Source: Caecitellus pseudoparvulus
Lineage: Eukaryota; Bigyra: Bicosoecida
Direction: 5' to 3'
Assembly: GCA_965644315.1 (NCBI GenBank)
Contig: CBFFRQ010000062.1
Location: 62,001-126,000 of the forward strand
DNA: 64,000 nt
Shown: in pieces, positions 32,501 through 44,100 of the stretch
Numbering within the stretch: the stretch's first letter is position 1
Layout of the letters: each line of letters starts with the position of its first letter
Notes under the pieces: model-generated
What the model was told of the DNA's origin: nothing
Seen by the model: the letters and a program-made list of their open reading frames with translations, nothing else
Database searches by the model: none
Position numbers and translations under genes: made by a program

Positions 32501-35500
32501 CCTGGCCGCCACACGCAGCAACAAAGCTGCCACACAAGTGGGATTCCCTCTTGCCGTCTGCAGGGTGCCGATGCCAGCCTGGTTCCGGACCACCGCGAGC
32601 ACTCCAGCCGCCTCGCCCGGGTCGTGGAAGGGCAGCACCTGGGCGAGCCCCTGCAGAGCCAGGCACCTGGTGTGCCCATCCGCGTCTGTCACGAGGGCCA
32701 GGAGGGCCAGCAGCGCGTGCTTGCACCGCACCAGGCGCCGCGTGAGGGGGTCCACGTCCCCCACCAAGACACCACCGCCATGCCGGGCACTGGGCACGGC
32801 AGCATCTGCCAGGAGGCTGCTGAGGCTGGCCAGCGTGGACTGCGCACCTGCGACGAAGGCAGAGGCATGCACAGGGCTGGGCCCGCTAACGCTGCCCACC
32901 AACTCCTCAGCACCCTCCGGAGCGGGCGAGGGCATGTCCTCGAAGACGAGGCTGGCCAGGGCGCCCCAGGAGCCGGAGGGGCAGGTGGCTGGCACGGGCA
33001 GCGCGCCGGCGGCCGGCTGGTCCAGGTGCCCCAGGTGGCGCCAAGCCAAGGCGGCCCTTGCTATGCGGCGCAGCATGTCCCCCAGCAGCTGCTGCTCTGC
33101 GTCTGCAGCTGCGGAAAAGGGCGTGGTGTCGCCCGCCAGGCGCAAGCCGCCGCGCAGCTCTGTGCTGGCGACGTGCACCGTCCACAGCAGGCGCCAGGCG
33201 CTGCCCAGGCTGGCCTGCACAGCCCCCGCACAGGCACCCACGCTAGGGAGCAGGGCACTGGCCAAGGAGCCCCAGCCACTGGACGAGACGAGGGCGGCGC
33301 CTTCGAGCACCTTGGCCGCCTCAACAGGCAACAGCACCCCGGGCGTGCCCAGCAGCTCAGTGTATGCCAGCAGGGCCGTCTCGGCATCCAGCCACGGCAA
33401 GGCGTGGGGGCGCAGACTGCCGTGCAGGACATGGGCCACTGCGGCATGGGGGGAAGCCAGGGGTTGCCCCGCCACAGCGCTGGCTGCACGCACGACGGCC
33501 GAGGGTGGCGGCACCAGGCGCTCCTGGGCACCCCGGGCAGTGTACTGCAGTACTTGCAGGGGGCACAGCTGCCCCGCTGCCACTGCGGCACGCAAGAGGG
33601 CAGGCGGGTGAGCATGCCACGCACCCTCCCCGCCGCCTGCAACCTGTGTCCAGGGGGCTAGGCAGGCAGGGGAGGGGGCAGGATCCGCGGCAGGCGCGAG
33701 GGACTGCAGTAGCCCGCCCTCCTCCAGCACCTCCATGTCCAGGGGGGAGGCGGGATCCCAGTGCACCAGCCATGGCAGCAGCGCCGCCCTGACGAGCGGC
33801 AGCGGAGCCCGTGTATCCGCAGCCTTGACCAGCACACTGCCCAAGTGTGCGAACAGGCCCTGCACGGCGGCCGCCAGGGCCTCTCGCAGCGCACCGTCCA
33901 CAGCGGCCACGTTGGTCAGCGGGTGGTGCCGGGTGCCAAAGGCGGCCACCAAGGCCGGCGGCAGCGCAGGTAGTGCGCGCAGACCGCCTGGCGCGGCGTG
34001 ACTGACGCTCCAAGTGGCACACTGGTGGTGTTGGTCATCAGACTCCACCAAGGCGCCCCCTCCCTCCGCCTCCTGCCCGTGCACCGTCTGTTGCAGGCTC
34101 TTGTCAGCGGCGGGCCCAGGGCCGTACGCACTCCCAGAGGTGAGTGTCGCCCCCAGCGGCCACATGTCGCCCTGCCCGCCGCCCCACGCGCCGCCCGGCA
34201 GCGCCAAAGCGTCGGCAGCTGCAGGCAGGGACGAGGCGGGCAACATGTCGCCTTCCTCCTCGTCGTCGCTGCCGATGGCCACGTCGCCGTCGCCGTCCTC
34301 GTCACTGCTCGCCTGTCCCACCCTGCCCAGGCGCCCACTGGCCGCGGCAGCCGCCAAGCCCGACACTGCCGCCACACTGCGCCCAGTGGTGGCTTCGATG
34401 CCGGCAGCCAACTGCGCCTCACGCACCCCTCGCAGCGCCGACCGCAGGTCCCCCAGCAAGATGCACCGCAGCCAGTCCCGCACAGCTTCACCGTGCTGCG
34501 CAGCTGTTCGGCGAGGGCTGCCAGCCCTGACTGGGACCAGCTGCCGCAAGGCCACTGCAGGTGGCGCATCCTCGCCAGCTGCCGTGAGCGCAGCGGCCAC
34601 CGACGCGCCGGCCTCCTGCGCGGTGTCTAGCAAGGTGCCCAGAGCACGCAGGCCGAAGATGCGCTGCTGGGCTCGGCAGCGCTGCGCCACGAGCACGCCA
34701 GCCAACACCTCGGGGGGGGCGGCCCACCCCTCCAAAGCGTACATGGAGACAGCCCGCAGGGACACAGCCAGCGGGTTGAACTTGTGCTTGGTGGAGTGGG
34801 CGTCGGGGTGTGCCGGGGGCAGGATGGCGCCTGTCCGGGCAGCCTGCTCCAGGCTCTTGTGGGCCCAGGGGAAGGAGTGGGGCAGGGGCAGGGTGGCGGG
34901 TGGCGCGAGGCACGCTCCCGCCGCCGCCTCGGAGGCAGCCGACACCGCCTGCACGGTGCTGGCGGCCATGGCGGGCTGGAGCTGGGCAGCCACCCACACA
35001 GGGGCAAAGGCCACTCCCACCGCCGCCTCCCCCCCCGGTGCCCCCTTCGTCGACACGCCCAGCTGAGCGCGAGGCAGCAAGTCGCTGACTGCGTCTGCCG
35101 ACGCCACAGAGCCGGCCGCCGCCAGCTCTTCGATGCTGTCCCCCGCCGCACTGTCGTGGTGTGGCGTGGAGAAGCCAGGGGGGGGTGTCATGTGAGGGGA
35201 GGCGTACGCGGTGGAAGGGGGCGCGCGCCAGTGCAGCGCCTTGGCCTGCTCCGCCTCCACGGGGGACAAACAGTCCCCCGCCACGCAGGTGTACACGAAC
35301 CCGCCAGCCAGGAATCCCAGGCGGCGGATGACGCCGTCGTACAGGTCTTGGAAGCCGCCGGGCGCACGCACCTCCAGCTCACGGGGACCCCGCGTGCCAC
35401 GCCGTTCGCGGCCGGGTCTCGGCGCCAAGCCACTGGGCCGGCGTGTGAGACTCGGCGGCGCGGCGCTGGGCGCAGCGGCCCCGCCCCCCCCCGCCGCCGC

Positions 35501-37619
35501 CCCAGCTGCCGCCTTGCTGGCGCCAGGGGACACGGGTGGCGCGTCGCCGGTGGGGTGTGGCTCAGCAGAGGCAAAGCCGGTGGCCATGTCCCCCAGCAGG
35601 CGCCGGAAGGCGACCACGCTGTCCCACACCTCCAGCATACGCTCCGAGGGCCGCGGTGTGGACTCCCCCTCCACAGCTTGCTTCGCTTCCAGCCACAGGG
35701 GCAACTCCTCTTCACCCTTGCTTTCACTGTGAGGTGTGTCGGGCGCCTGGTGCCAGGCACTGGCCAGCAGGGATGACGCCAGCAGCAGCACCTCTGCGTG
35801 TTCGTAGCGGTCGTGTCCATGGCGGCGCTTGAGGGCGCCTTTGAGGGGCTTGGCGGCGCCCAGCCACCCACGCAGGGCCTTTCCGCGAGGCGTCGGGCAG
35901 TACGCCTCGGCTGCGGTGGCCACTTCGGTCAGGACCCCCCCGCCAGGCGCAGCAGCGAGGACGTCAGGCTGGGGTGCCGCCGCCCTCGCCGCAGCGACGA
36001 CACTGGGCGCCTCCCGTACACGGGAGTACGAGCGGCGGAAGGACGCCTGCCCACCCCGCCGGGGCACAGAGGTGTACTGGAACAAGGAACACACAAACTC
36101 CTTGGCTGGGTCGGGTTGCGGGGCTGCGACGCCCACCTCTGCTGCGCCCAACGCAGCACGAGCCATGTCCGCGGGACTGCTCTGGGCCACGGCAGTGGGC
36201 ACGTCCACGCCAGCCTTGAAAGCAGCTTGCAGGCCCTCTACGCTGCTTGCTATCGCCGTCTGCACTGTGCTGGCTTGCTCCTTGAAGGGTGGCAGGGCGG
36301 CGCCGGGGGCAGCTGCCTCGCCTACCGCCAGGGCAGGGGCAGCCACACCACCCGATAGGATGCCAAGGCCCACCCAGGGGGCCAGCTGAGCCTCCTCTTC
36401 GCTGACACGCACGCCGGCAACGCAGCCCCGCGCGCAGTGCCCAGCCAGCGACACTGCCGCAGCCGCCAGAGCAGCGAGGGGGTGTGCCACGCCAGCGAAT
36501 GCCGCCGCTGGGCCGCCTGAGGCGGTGGGGTCGTCGCTGGTGCGGGAGGAGGTGGAGGAAGTGGAGGAGGCCGTGTTCACCGCTGCGAAGCGCCAGGCGG
36601 TGGACACCAGGTGCTGCAGCGCCGCCTGGCCGGCGCCCCCCCGCAGCAGAAGGTGCAGGAGCGCAGAGACCAGCGCGCCAGCGAAGGGCGCCACAGCCCC
36701 GGCAAAGGCCGCATTGTGCGTCAGAGCTGCCATGGCGGGCAAGGCGGATGGCAGCAGCGACACCACGTGTGTGTCTTGCAAGGCGTCCAGGCTGTCGGCA
36801 TTGTTCGCAGCCGTGATTGCTTGTGCGGAGCGAGCCAGCAGTGTGAGGCTGTACCAAGTGGCAGCCACCCAGGGCGCCGAGTCAGGCTCCAGAGAAACAG
36901 CGCACATGGCATACATGTGCAGCTGTGACGCTTGGCCCGTGATAGCGCGCTCCAGGGGCTGTGTCAGGGTGCTGCCCAGGGAAGCGTGCACAATGTCTGA
37001 CACGCCAGTGGCAGCATATGTCTCCAGGCTTCCAACCACTTCCATGGTCACCCACGCCACCTGGCCCTGCACGTCGGCCTCGCCCAGGTCTTTCGTCAAG
37101 CCCAGCACACAAGCATGCAAGTGCACCTTGCCTCGACCCTGCACACAAGGATGCGGGGGCATGTGCACAGGTGGTGCCCAGGCGTTTCTGCAGCGTGCCA
37201 GCCTCGCACGCAAGAGCTTGCAACAACCCGCAGGCAAGACTGCAAACAAGGCTGACACACATGGGCGAGTCTTTACGCACCAGAAGGTAGAACAGCGCTT
37301 GCATGAGGCGGTACCGGGCCATGTACGGCGAGGTGGAGGGCGGCAAGCGCAGGGCTGCCATGGCGTGGTGTTGGAGGGTGCCGCCTGGTGCCCGTACTGA
37401 CGAGAGCCCAGCAGCCAGGCGCGCCTCCCCAGCTGCCACGTGCGCTGCCACGGCCTCCAGGCCCCGCGCGTCCAGGCACAGCTCGTCCGCTTGGAAAGCC
37501 AGGTGTGCCGTCGGCGCATGCAGGGCTCCCAGCAGTGCATCGTCATGGGACAGAGCCTTGACCAGCGTCGGCAGCTCCACCGGCACCGCCAGCAGGCGCT
37601 GCCGGGTGAGGCCAGCCAT
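26564..37619 (-). CDS. Giant HECT-type E3 ubiquitin ligase
   Basis: A 3,637-residue protein from exons 37619-37281 and 37138-26564 (142-bp intron, donor GTGCGT, phase 0); the second exon is 10.6 kb without interruption. The last 400 residues are a HECT domain: FKVALAGEPGIDWGGIYRDC in the N-lobe, and ESHSCFFQLKVPQYTS with the predicted catalytic Cys3602 near the C-terminus. HECT enzymes accept ubiquitin on this cysteine before passing it to substrate. The remaining 3,200 residues are Ala/Gly/Leu-rich helical repeats with acidic and Ser/Pro linkers. Near residue 2,670 a beta-sandwich-like motif reads VMFDPNTCTNPAEPEANLTF and, later, DQYWGFRCTVRAV, resembling a domain of large HECT/ZZEF1-type proteins. 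The closest class is probably HERC1/HECTD-like giant ligases; no RCC1 repeats were seen. Confidence 0.87.
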
Positions 37620-38161
37620 GATCACGGGAACTGTGGGCCACTGGTGCCAGCTGTGGCAGGGGAGTGGCTGTCTCGAGTCGGCTCAATTGTGGTGCCGCCT
37701 GGCTCGCTGCCCGGCACGCCTCCTGTGTGCGTGAGCCAGCCAGCCTCACCAGCTTGCAGCTCCCAGGCACGCCGCAGCAGTTCTGAGGGGGGGGGTCCAC
37801 GGCGCTGCAAAACAGCCTGGTTTAGCACCCCAGCACGTCTTCGTCTGCCGACACAATCCTTGGCTGCAGGTGCTCTGCCAAGCTACTTGTTGACGGAGTT
37901 GGTTCGTGCCCGAGCATCGCAAGTTGCCGACAGGTGCACTGCACCGCCCCAACACCCTCAGTGCGAGCAGGACCTCCTCGGCCCCCCAGCCCGAGGCCCC
38001 TGCCCTTGGTGTGCAGCAGACACTACAGGCCTTACCTGGCGGTGCCCTGCAGTGCGCAACGGCACACGCGGGAGCTCCCCACCGACCTTGGCCTTTCGTC
38101 GGCTGGCCAACCTGCACTGCCGACGCCGGCGCTTCACTGCACCAACACCGACTAAAGCGGC
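37620..38161. other. Divergent promoter region HECT / cyclase-phosphodiesterase
   Basis: This 542-bp region separates two divergent giant genes. No TATA-like box, repeat or coding exon is clear in it. Confidence 0.45.
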
Positions 38162-41100
38162 ATGAAGTTTGTGGAGGCGCTGGCATCGTACCTGCCTAGT
38201 TTGATTGTGCATCACTTGAAGGACCATGACACGACCAAGACGCCGCCGACACGGCAAACGTGAGTTGCCCGCTGCTTCCCTTTCGGCGTGGTTGAGCGGC
38301 AGTGCCCGCAGCAACACCCTGCCTGCGGCGACGTGCGCACCAGGCCCTGGCAGGGCAGCCAGGCGACCAGAGGCCCTGGACTTTTCCGCACTGCGCGTGG
38401 GGTGGTGCCAGCAGGTGCCTCCTGCCGGCACCACCCCGCTGGCCTCGCTTGTTGCGGAACCCCCAGCGTTTCGCAGTGGCACGCCAACACCTTGCACCCC
38501 CCACAAGCGAGCCTTAACGGAGCCCCTCCCCCGCGCCCCCACGTTGCACAGATACGATACAGTCGTAATGTTCGCGGATGTGAGTGGCTTCACAGCCTTG
38601 TCGGAGGCCATGGCCAAGTACGGGCCGGAGGGCGCCGAGTACCTGGCCAAGCATTTGAATGCGTACTTCGGCCAGATGGTGAAAGCCATCGCCAGCGAGG
38701 GTGGGGACATTTTCAAGTTTGCAGGCGACGCCATGATCGTCTTGTGGCCAGATCTGGGCACCATGGAAGCCCGCGCGCGCCGGGCTGCCCAATGTGCCCT
38801 GGCCATCCAGGAAGCTCTGCACGCTGCCGAGCTGAGCGAAGGCGTCACCCTCAGCGTCAAGATCGGCATCGGCCTGGGCAGGGTGTCCGTGCTGCATCTT
38901 GGCGGTGTGCTGGACCGCATGGAGTACGTCGCTGTGGGCGACCCCCTCGTGCAGGCCTTCAACGCGGAGGGGCACGCAGAGGCTGGCGGCGACGCCATCG
39001 TGTCCCCCGCCGTGTGGAAGGTCATCGAGCCCTTCGTGAACGCGCTGGAGGTGTTCCCAGACGGCTTTGCTAAGCTGACGTGCGAGGGCAAGGGCATCGC
39101 GCCGGCTGCCTCGGGCGGCGAGGGCCCCATCAAGCAGCGCGCCAAGCGTGTGAACAAGACCCGCGCCATGAAGGACCTGGGCCTGGACAACCTGGAGGGC
39201 ATCCCCGGCCTGGAGAAGCTGCTCAAGTGCTACGTGCCGGGCGCCATCCTGCCCTGGGTGTCACCGGAGTCCGCCGACCTGGAGTCGTGGGGAGGTGACC
39301 TCCGCAACGCCACTGTCATGTTCGTGAACTTGGGCCTGAAGGAGCACGACCTGCTGGCGGCAGCCCACTACGAGGATGCCCTCGGGCGGGCGCACAAAGT
39401 GCTGGTGGAGGTGCAGACCGCCGTGAACCAGTACGAAGGCGCCGTGAACAAGTTCCTCATGGACGACAAGGGCAGCACGCTCATCGCGGTGTGGGGCCTG
39501 CCGCCGCTGTCCCACGAGGATGACCCCACGCGGGGAGTGCTCTGCGGACTGGCCATCTGCAGCCGCCTGTGGGACATGGGCCTGGTAGCTTCCTGTGGCA
39601 TCACCACCGGCGTCGTGTTCTGTGGCGTCGTGGGCAGCACCACCCGCAAGGAGTACTCCGTGCTGGGGGACACCGTGAACCTGTCAGCCCGCCTCATGCA
39701 GCGGGCGTGCAAGAGTGGCGGCGGCGTCATCTGTGACCTGGCAGTGCGCTCCCTGGCCCAGCAGGGCCTGGAGTTCAAGGACGAGGGGGAGATCAAGGTG
39801 AAAGGCAAGAGCAAGCTCATCAACATCTTCAAGCCCTACCCCAAGGACTGCCTGTCATCCATGCCCCCCACCAACCCGCCCGGATCCGAACCCAGGGTGT
39901 ACCACAACGCCTACCAGACCCAGGTGACCAGCTACCACAGCTACGCCACCCTGCGCCCGCACTTCGTAAACCCCATCCGGTCCCAGAGCACGCCAGGGGA
40001 GGGTGGCCAGGCGGCTCCAGCACCTGCGCCCACCTCCCCTGTGGCCGGGGCCAGCCGTCGCGCCACGAAGCTCATGGGTGCCCTGGGCGGGGGAGGCGGA
40101 GCCCAGGCCACCGTGGACATCGCTGGTGGCTTGAAGCCGGGTCCCCTGGACCCCGACGCGGTGCCACGCGTCGCCCCCACCGCCTTGAACCCCAATCGCA
40201 CGACAGTGCTGCTGAAGAAGCCAGCCGCAGCGTACACCTCTGCCTCCACCGTCACCATCGAGGCCCTGAAGATCCACGTGCCTGTGAGCCTGGCCCGGGA
40301 CAGCTGGCTGCTGGAGGACACCGACTACGCCACGCTGGCCACGGAGACCGTGTCCCTGGATGTGTCGGCAGGGGGCTACAAGACCCTGCGGGAGCTGCGT
40401 GATGCGGCTGTGGCGGCGGCACAGGCACAGGGCCTCGTCCCGGCCGGCGCCGACGCCAACGAGCTGCGGCTGCAGGTGGACAACACCGCTGCCATCATTC
40501 CTGCGAGCGACCTGCCCATGCTGTGGGCCGGCGTCTTCATCGCAGAGATGGCCACGATGGACCCCACGAAGTTCGACGGTACGCTGGCCGTCGTGCTGGT
40601 CAAGGGCCGGGACGAGGCCGTCCTCATGCCCCGGCACTACGCCGCGCGGCAGGCCATGGTGGAGGGCAAGATCCGCCTGCTGGCTGAGGGGCAAGGCGGC
40701 TGCGTGTTGCTGGAGGGCGCCATGGGCACCGGCAAGACCTGGCTCCTGCGGCAGTTCGTGGGGCAGGTCATGCCGGAGCGCACGACGATGTTCTGCGCGA
40801 ATGGCTCGCCCTTCGCCAGGTCCACGCCCTTCGCGGTGTGGGGCGCCCTCCTGCGACAGTACGTGGACCTGTACGGCGCCAGCCACTCCATCACCTCCCG
40901 GACGGCGGTGGCGCAGGACTTGCTCAAGGGCCAGGTGCCGGACCAGCGCCTGCTGCCCCTGGCCAGCCTGCTGAACCCCATCCTGTCCGTGAACCTGCCC
41001 GACAGCCCTGCCTTGGACAAGCTGACGCCGGGGCAGAAGGAACGCGCCACGTCGGCCCTCCTCATGGCCCTGGTGCGCAGCATGGTGGCAGGGGGCGTCC

Positions 41101-44100
41101 CCGCCACCCTGGTCATTGACGACGCCATGTACATGCACGCCGCTTCATGGGACCTGGCCCTGCAGCTGGCAGCTGCCTGCTGCGCTCCAGCCGGCTCCAC
41201 CGACAGCCTGCCCCTGCTCCTGGTCCTGTCCTCGCGCATGCCCAAGCCGTACGAGGACTCCCTCATGACGGCGGCGCCCAAGAGCTACATGGCGCTGCTG
41301 GAGGCGCCGTTCGTCACCGCTGTGCGCATCTCCCGCCTGCCCCGCCTGCACGCCCGGGCGCTGGTGCAGGCCACCATGCAGTGGCACGGCAGCGTGTCAG
41401 AGGAGGTGCACCTGCTGGTGGAGGCGCGGGCTCAAGGCAACCCGCTCATGGTGCAGGAAGTCCTCCTGTCGCTCCTGAACAAGGGCAGGCTGGTCGTGGC
41501 GCCTGACTCGGAGGAGCGCTTCATCGTGCAGCGGCGGGTGCTGGGCACAGCCCTGGTTCCCTTCTACGGCCTGGACTTCAGCGGGGGAGGTGGCCCGCGG
41601 CCGGCTGGCTCCCGCCGCTCCTCCTTCCACGGCCAGCTCACGAGCAGCAAGGCTGGGCAGGCCAAGTTCGGCCTGGGCGGCAAGCTGGAGCTGGTGGCCG
41701 GCCTGGCCACGCCCGTGCCTTTCTGCCACAAAGTCAACTCTAACTTGAGCATGCAGGTGGACCGCCTGCCCACCATGGAGCAGATGGTGCTGAAGGTGGG
41801 CGCCATCATCGCCGGCGTCCGGCAGCGGGAGGAGCTGGCGAAGCTCGCCAGTGAGGGCGCCGGCCGCTCCGCCAGCACTGCCTCCGCCGTGGCCAAGCGC
41901 CTCTTCGAGCACCGTTTCAAGTTCTCTGTCCTCTTCGAGGTGTTCCCTCTGAAAGACCCGGGTGTGAAGGACGCCCTGGGCGGCCTCTGCCAGAGCCTCG
42001 TGGAGCGCGGCTTCATCGTCAAGTCCCTCACCGCTGCAGCGGGCGCTGGGGAGGGCAAGGCCTCCGCCATGGTCAGCCTGAAGGGTGACGCAGCCCCGAC
42101 GGCGGCTGCCGCTGGCGCAGGCGAAGAGGCGGGCGCCATCAGCTCCAAGGAGCCCATGTTCGAGTTCACGCACTCGTTCGTGTCGGACACGGTGCGCCTG
42201 CGCGTGCTGGCGGAGCAGCGCAAGCAGCTGGAGAAGGGCATCCAGGAGTCCTTCCGCCGCAACGCCGAGTTCCTGCGCCGGGTGTACGTGACCCGGGTCA
42301 TGGAGAGCGGCGGCGGCGGCAGCAAGCCCAACAAGTCTGGCTGGCTGACGGTGCGCAAGAACGTGCCCAGCACCAACCGCCGCACTGGTGTCTTCGGCTT
42401 TGGCGGCGTGAAGAAGGACTGGAAGCGGCGGTGGGTGTGCATCACGGGAGACAGCCTGCAGATGTTCAAGGAGGAGGACGGACTGAAGCATGGCCACACG
42501 CCAGTGCAAATCATCCCTGTGGCCGCCTCCACAGCCACCATGCTGCCCCCCAGCCAGGACCTGGAGTACCAGAACGTCTTCCGCGTGGACTCCTCCCACT
42601 ACACCAAGAAGGGCGTGCATGTGGATGAAAGCCGCTCCTTCTACATGGCTGCAGAGGACGCTAGCACGGCGGATGACTGGGTGTTCTGGATCTCCTTCAT
42701 GGCGGACAAAGCAGGGGGCGAGGGCGGCATGCAGGCGGGAGGTGGTGGCGGCGGCGAGGAAGCCACCTCGGCAGCAGCCCGCCTCATTACCAGCAGCTCC
42801 GTGCACAGCCTGGCGTCGGCGGGCCCCGAGGTGTTCCCGCGGACGCGCCTGGTGGTGACGGTGGAGGGGGCGCAAGACCTGCCCCCCGCCAAGCAGACGG
42901 GGCACACCTCCCCCTACGTCACCCTGGCAGTGGGCACCGTCGAAAAGAGCACAGCTCCCGTCATGTTGGACCGGTGTCCCTCCTGGGCCGACACGCTGGC
43001 CCTGCCGGTGGCGCCCACCGCCACCGCGGAGGGCGTCCTACGGGTGCACGTGTGGGACAAGGACAAGTACGGCGCCGACAGCCTCATTGGTGTCGCGGAA
43101 GTGCCGCTCATCTCCCTGCCCCTGTCTGAGCCACCGCCCCGCCCGGCCCTGGATGAGCTCCTGGCTGCCCGTGCCGCTGAAGGCATCCCGGAGGCGGAGG
43201 AGGAAGAGGAGGTCCTGGATGACTTCGACGACGAGGAGGAGGAGGAGGAGCACGAAGCGTACCTGGAGGCAGCTCGGGCCGAGACAGAGGCGCAGGCGGA
43301 GGTGGAGACGACGTCCCTGGCCATCGTCGCGCCTGGCGTGCTGCTGGGCGCCACCACCCGCGCCATCCAGGCTGCAGGGGGCAACTGGAAGGCGCCCCTG
43401 GACTACACTGCCATCATGCAGGAGGCCCGGGAAGTGGACGTCAACCGTGGGGCCATCACCCTGCGCCTGCGCCTGGTGGCTGAGCACGGGGACACCGCGG
43501 CCATCCAGGCAGCCCGCACCGCCTTCACAGAAGCTGCGGGCACAGAGGACGACACCGACGCGACGCATCAATCCCTCGCGGCACGCGCGCTGTTCCTGCT
43601 GGGGCGGGCAGACCTCTCGTGGCTGTCGAGCCTGGAGGCCGGTGCGGCATCTGGAGCAGCCTCCGCTGCTGCAGGTGCTGGCTTGGTGGACATGTCAGGG
43701 GAGGGGCCCGCCGATACCGCCACGCTACTGGACCGCTTGCAGAGCCTGTCCGACATGCTGACCGGCATGGAGGAGACGGGTGCCGCCACTCTCACGAAGG
43801 ACGCCCTGGCCAACCTCCGGCGCGGGTTGGGCCAGAGCATGGCCACTCTGCAGCACATCTCAGCTGGGGGACTGGGTGGCGCAGGCGCAGACACTGCCGC
43901 AGCCATGGCCATCGCCGAAGGCGTGGGAGGCAGCAGCGCAGCAGGCGCCCAGAGCTTCTTGACGATGGTGTCGTTGCTTGACCTGGACGAGACCAACCGA
44001 GAGTGGCTGGCGAGCCAGTACTCCAAGGCCGGCGAGAGCGAGGGACGCCCCGCAGGCAGGTCCAGTGGCTCCCGCAAGCCCAAAGCAGCCCGCCAAAGCC

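Noticed and set aside
29409-33611. A 1,400-codon plus-strand open frame
   Set aside because: It is antisense to the HECT gene in GC-rich DNA, where stop codons are rare in several frames. It has no domain, and the sense frame is far longer and ends in a proper HECT domain.
38226-38551. ATG at 38226 as the cyclase start
   Set aside because: It gives a Pro/Arg-rich leader read from the intron. The ATG at 38162 plus a GTGAGT...CACAG intron gives the typical N-terminal helix of soluble adenylyl cyclases in phase.
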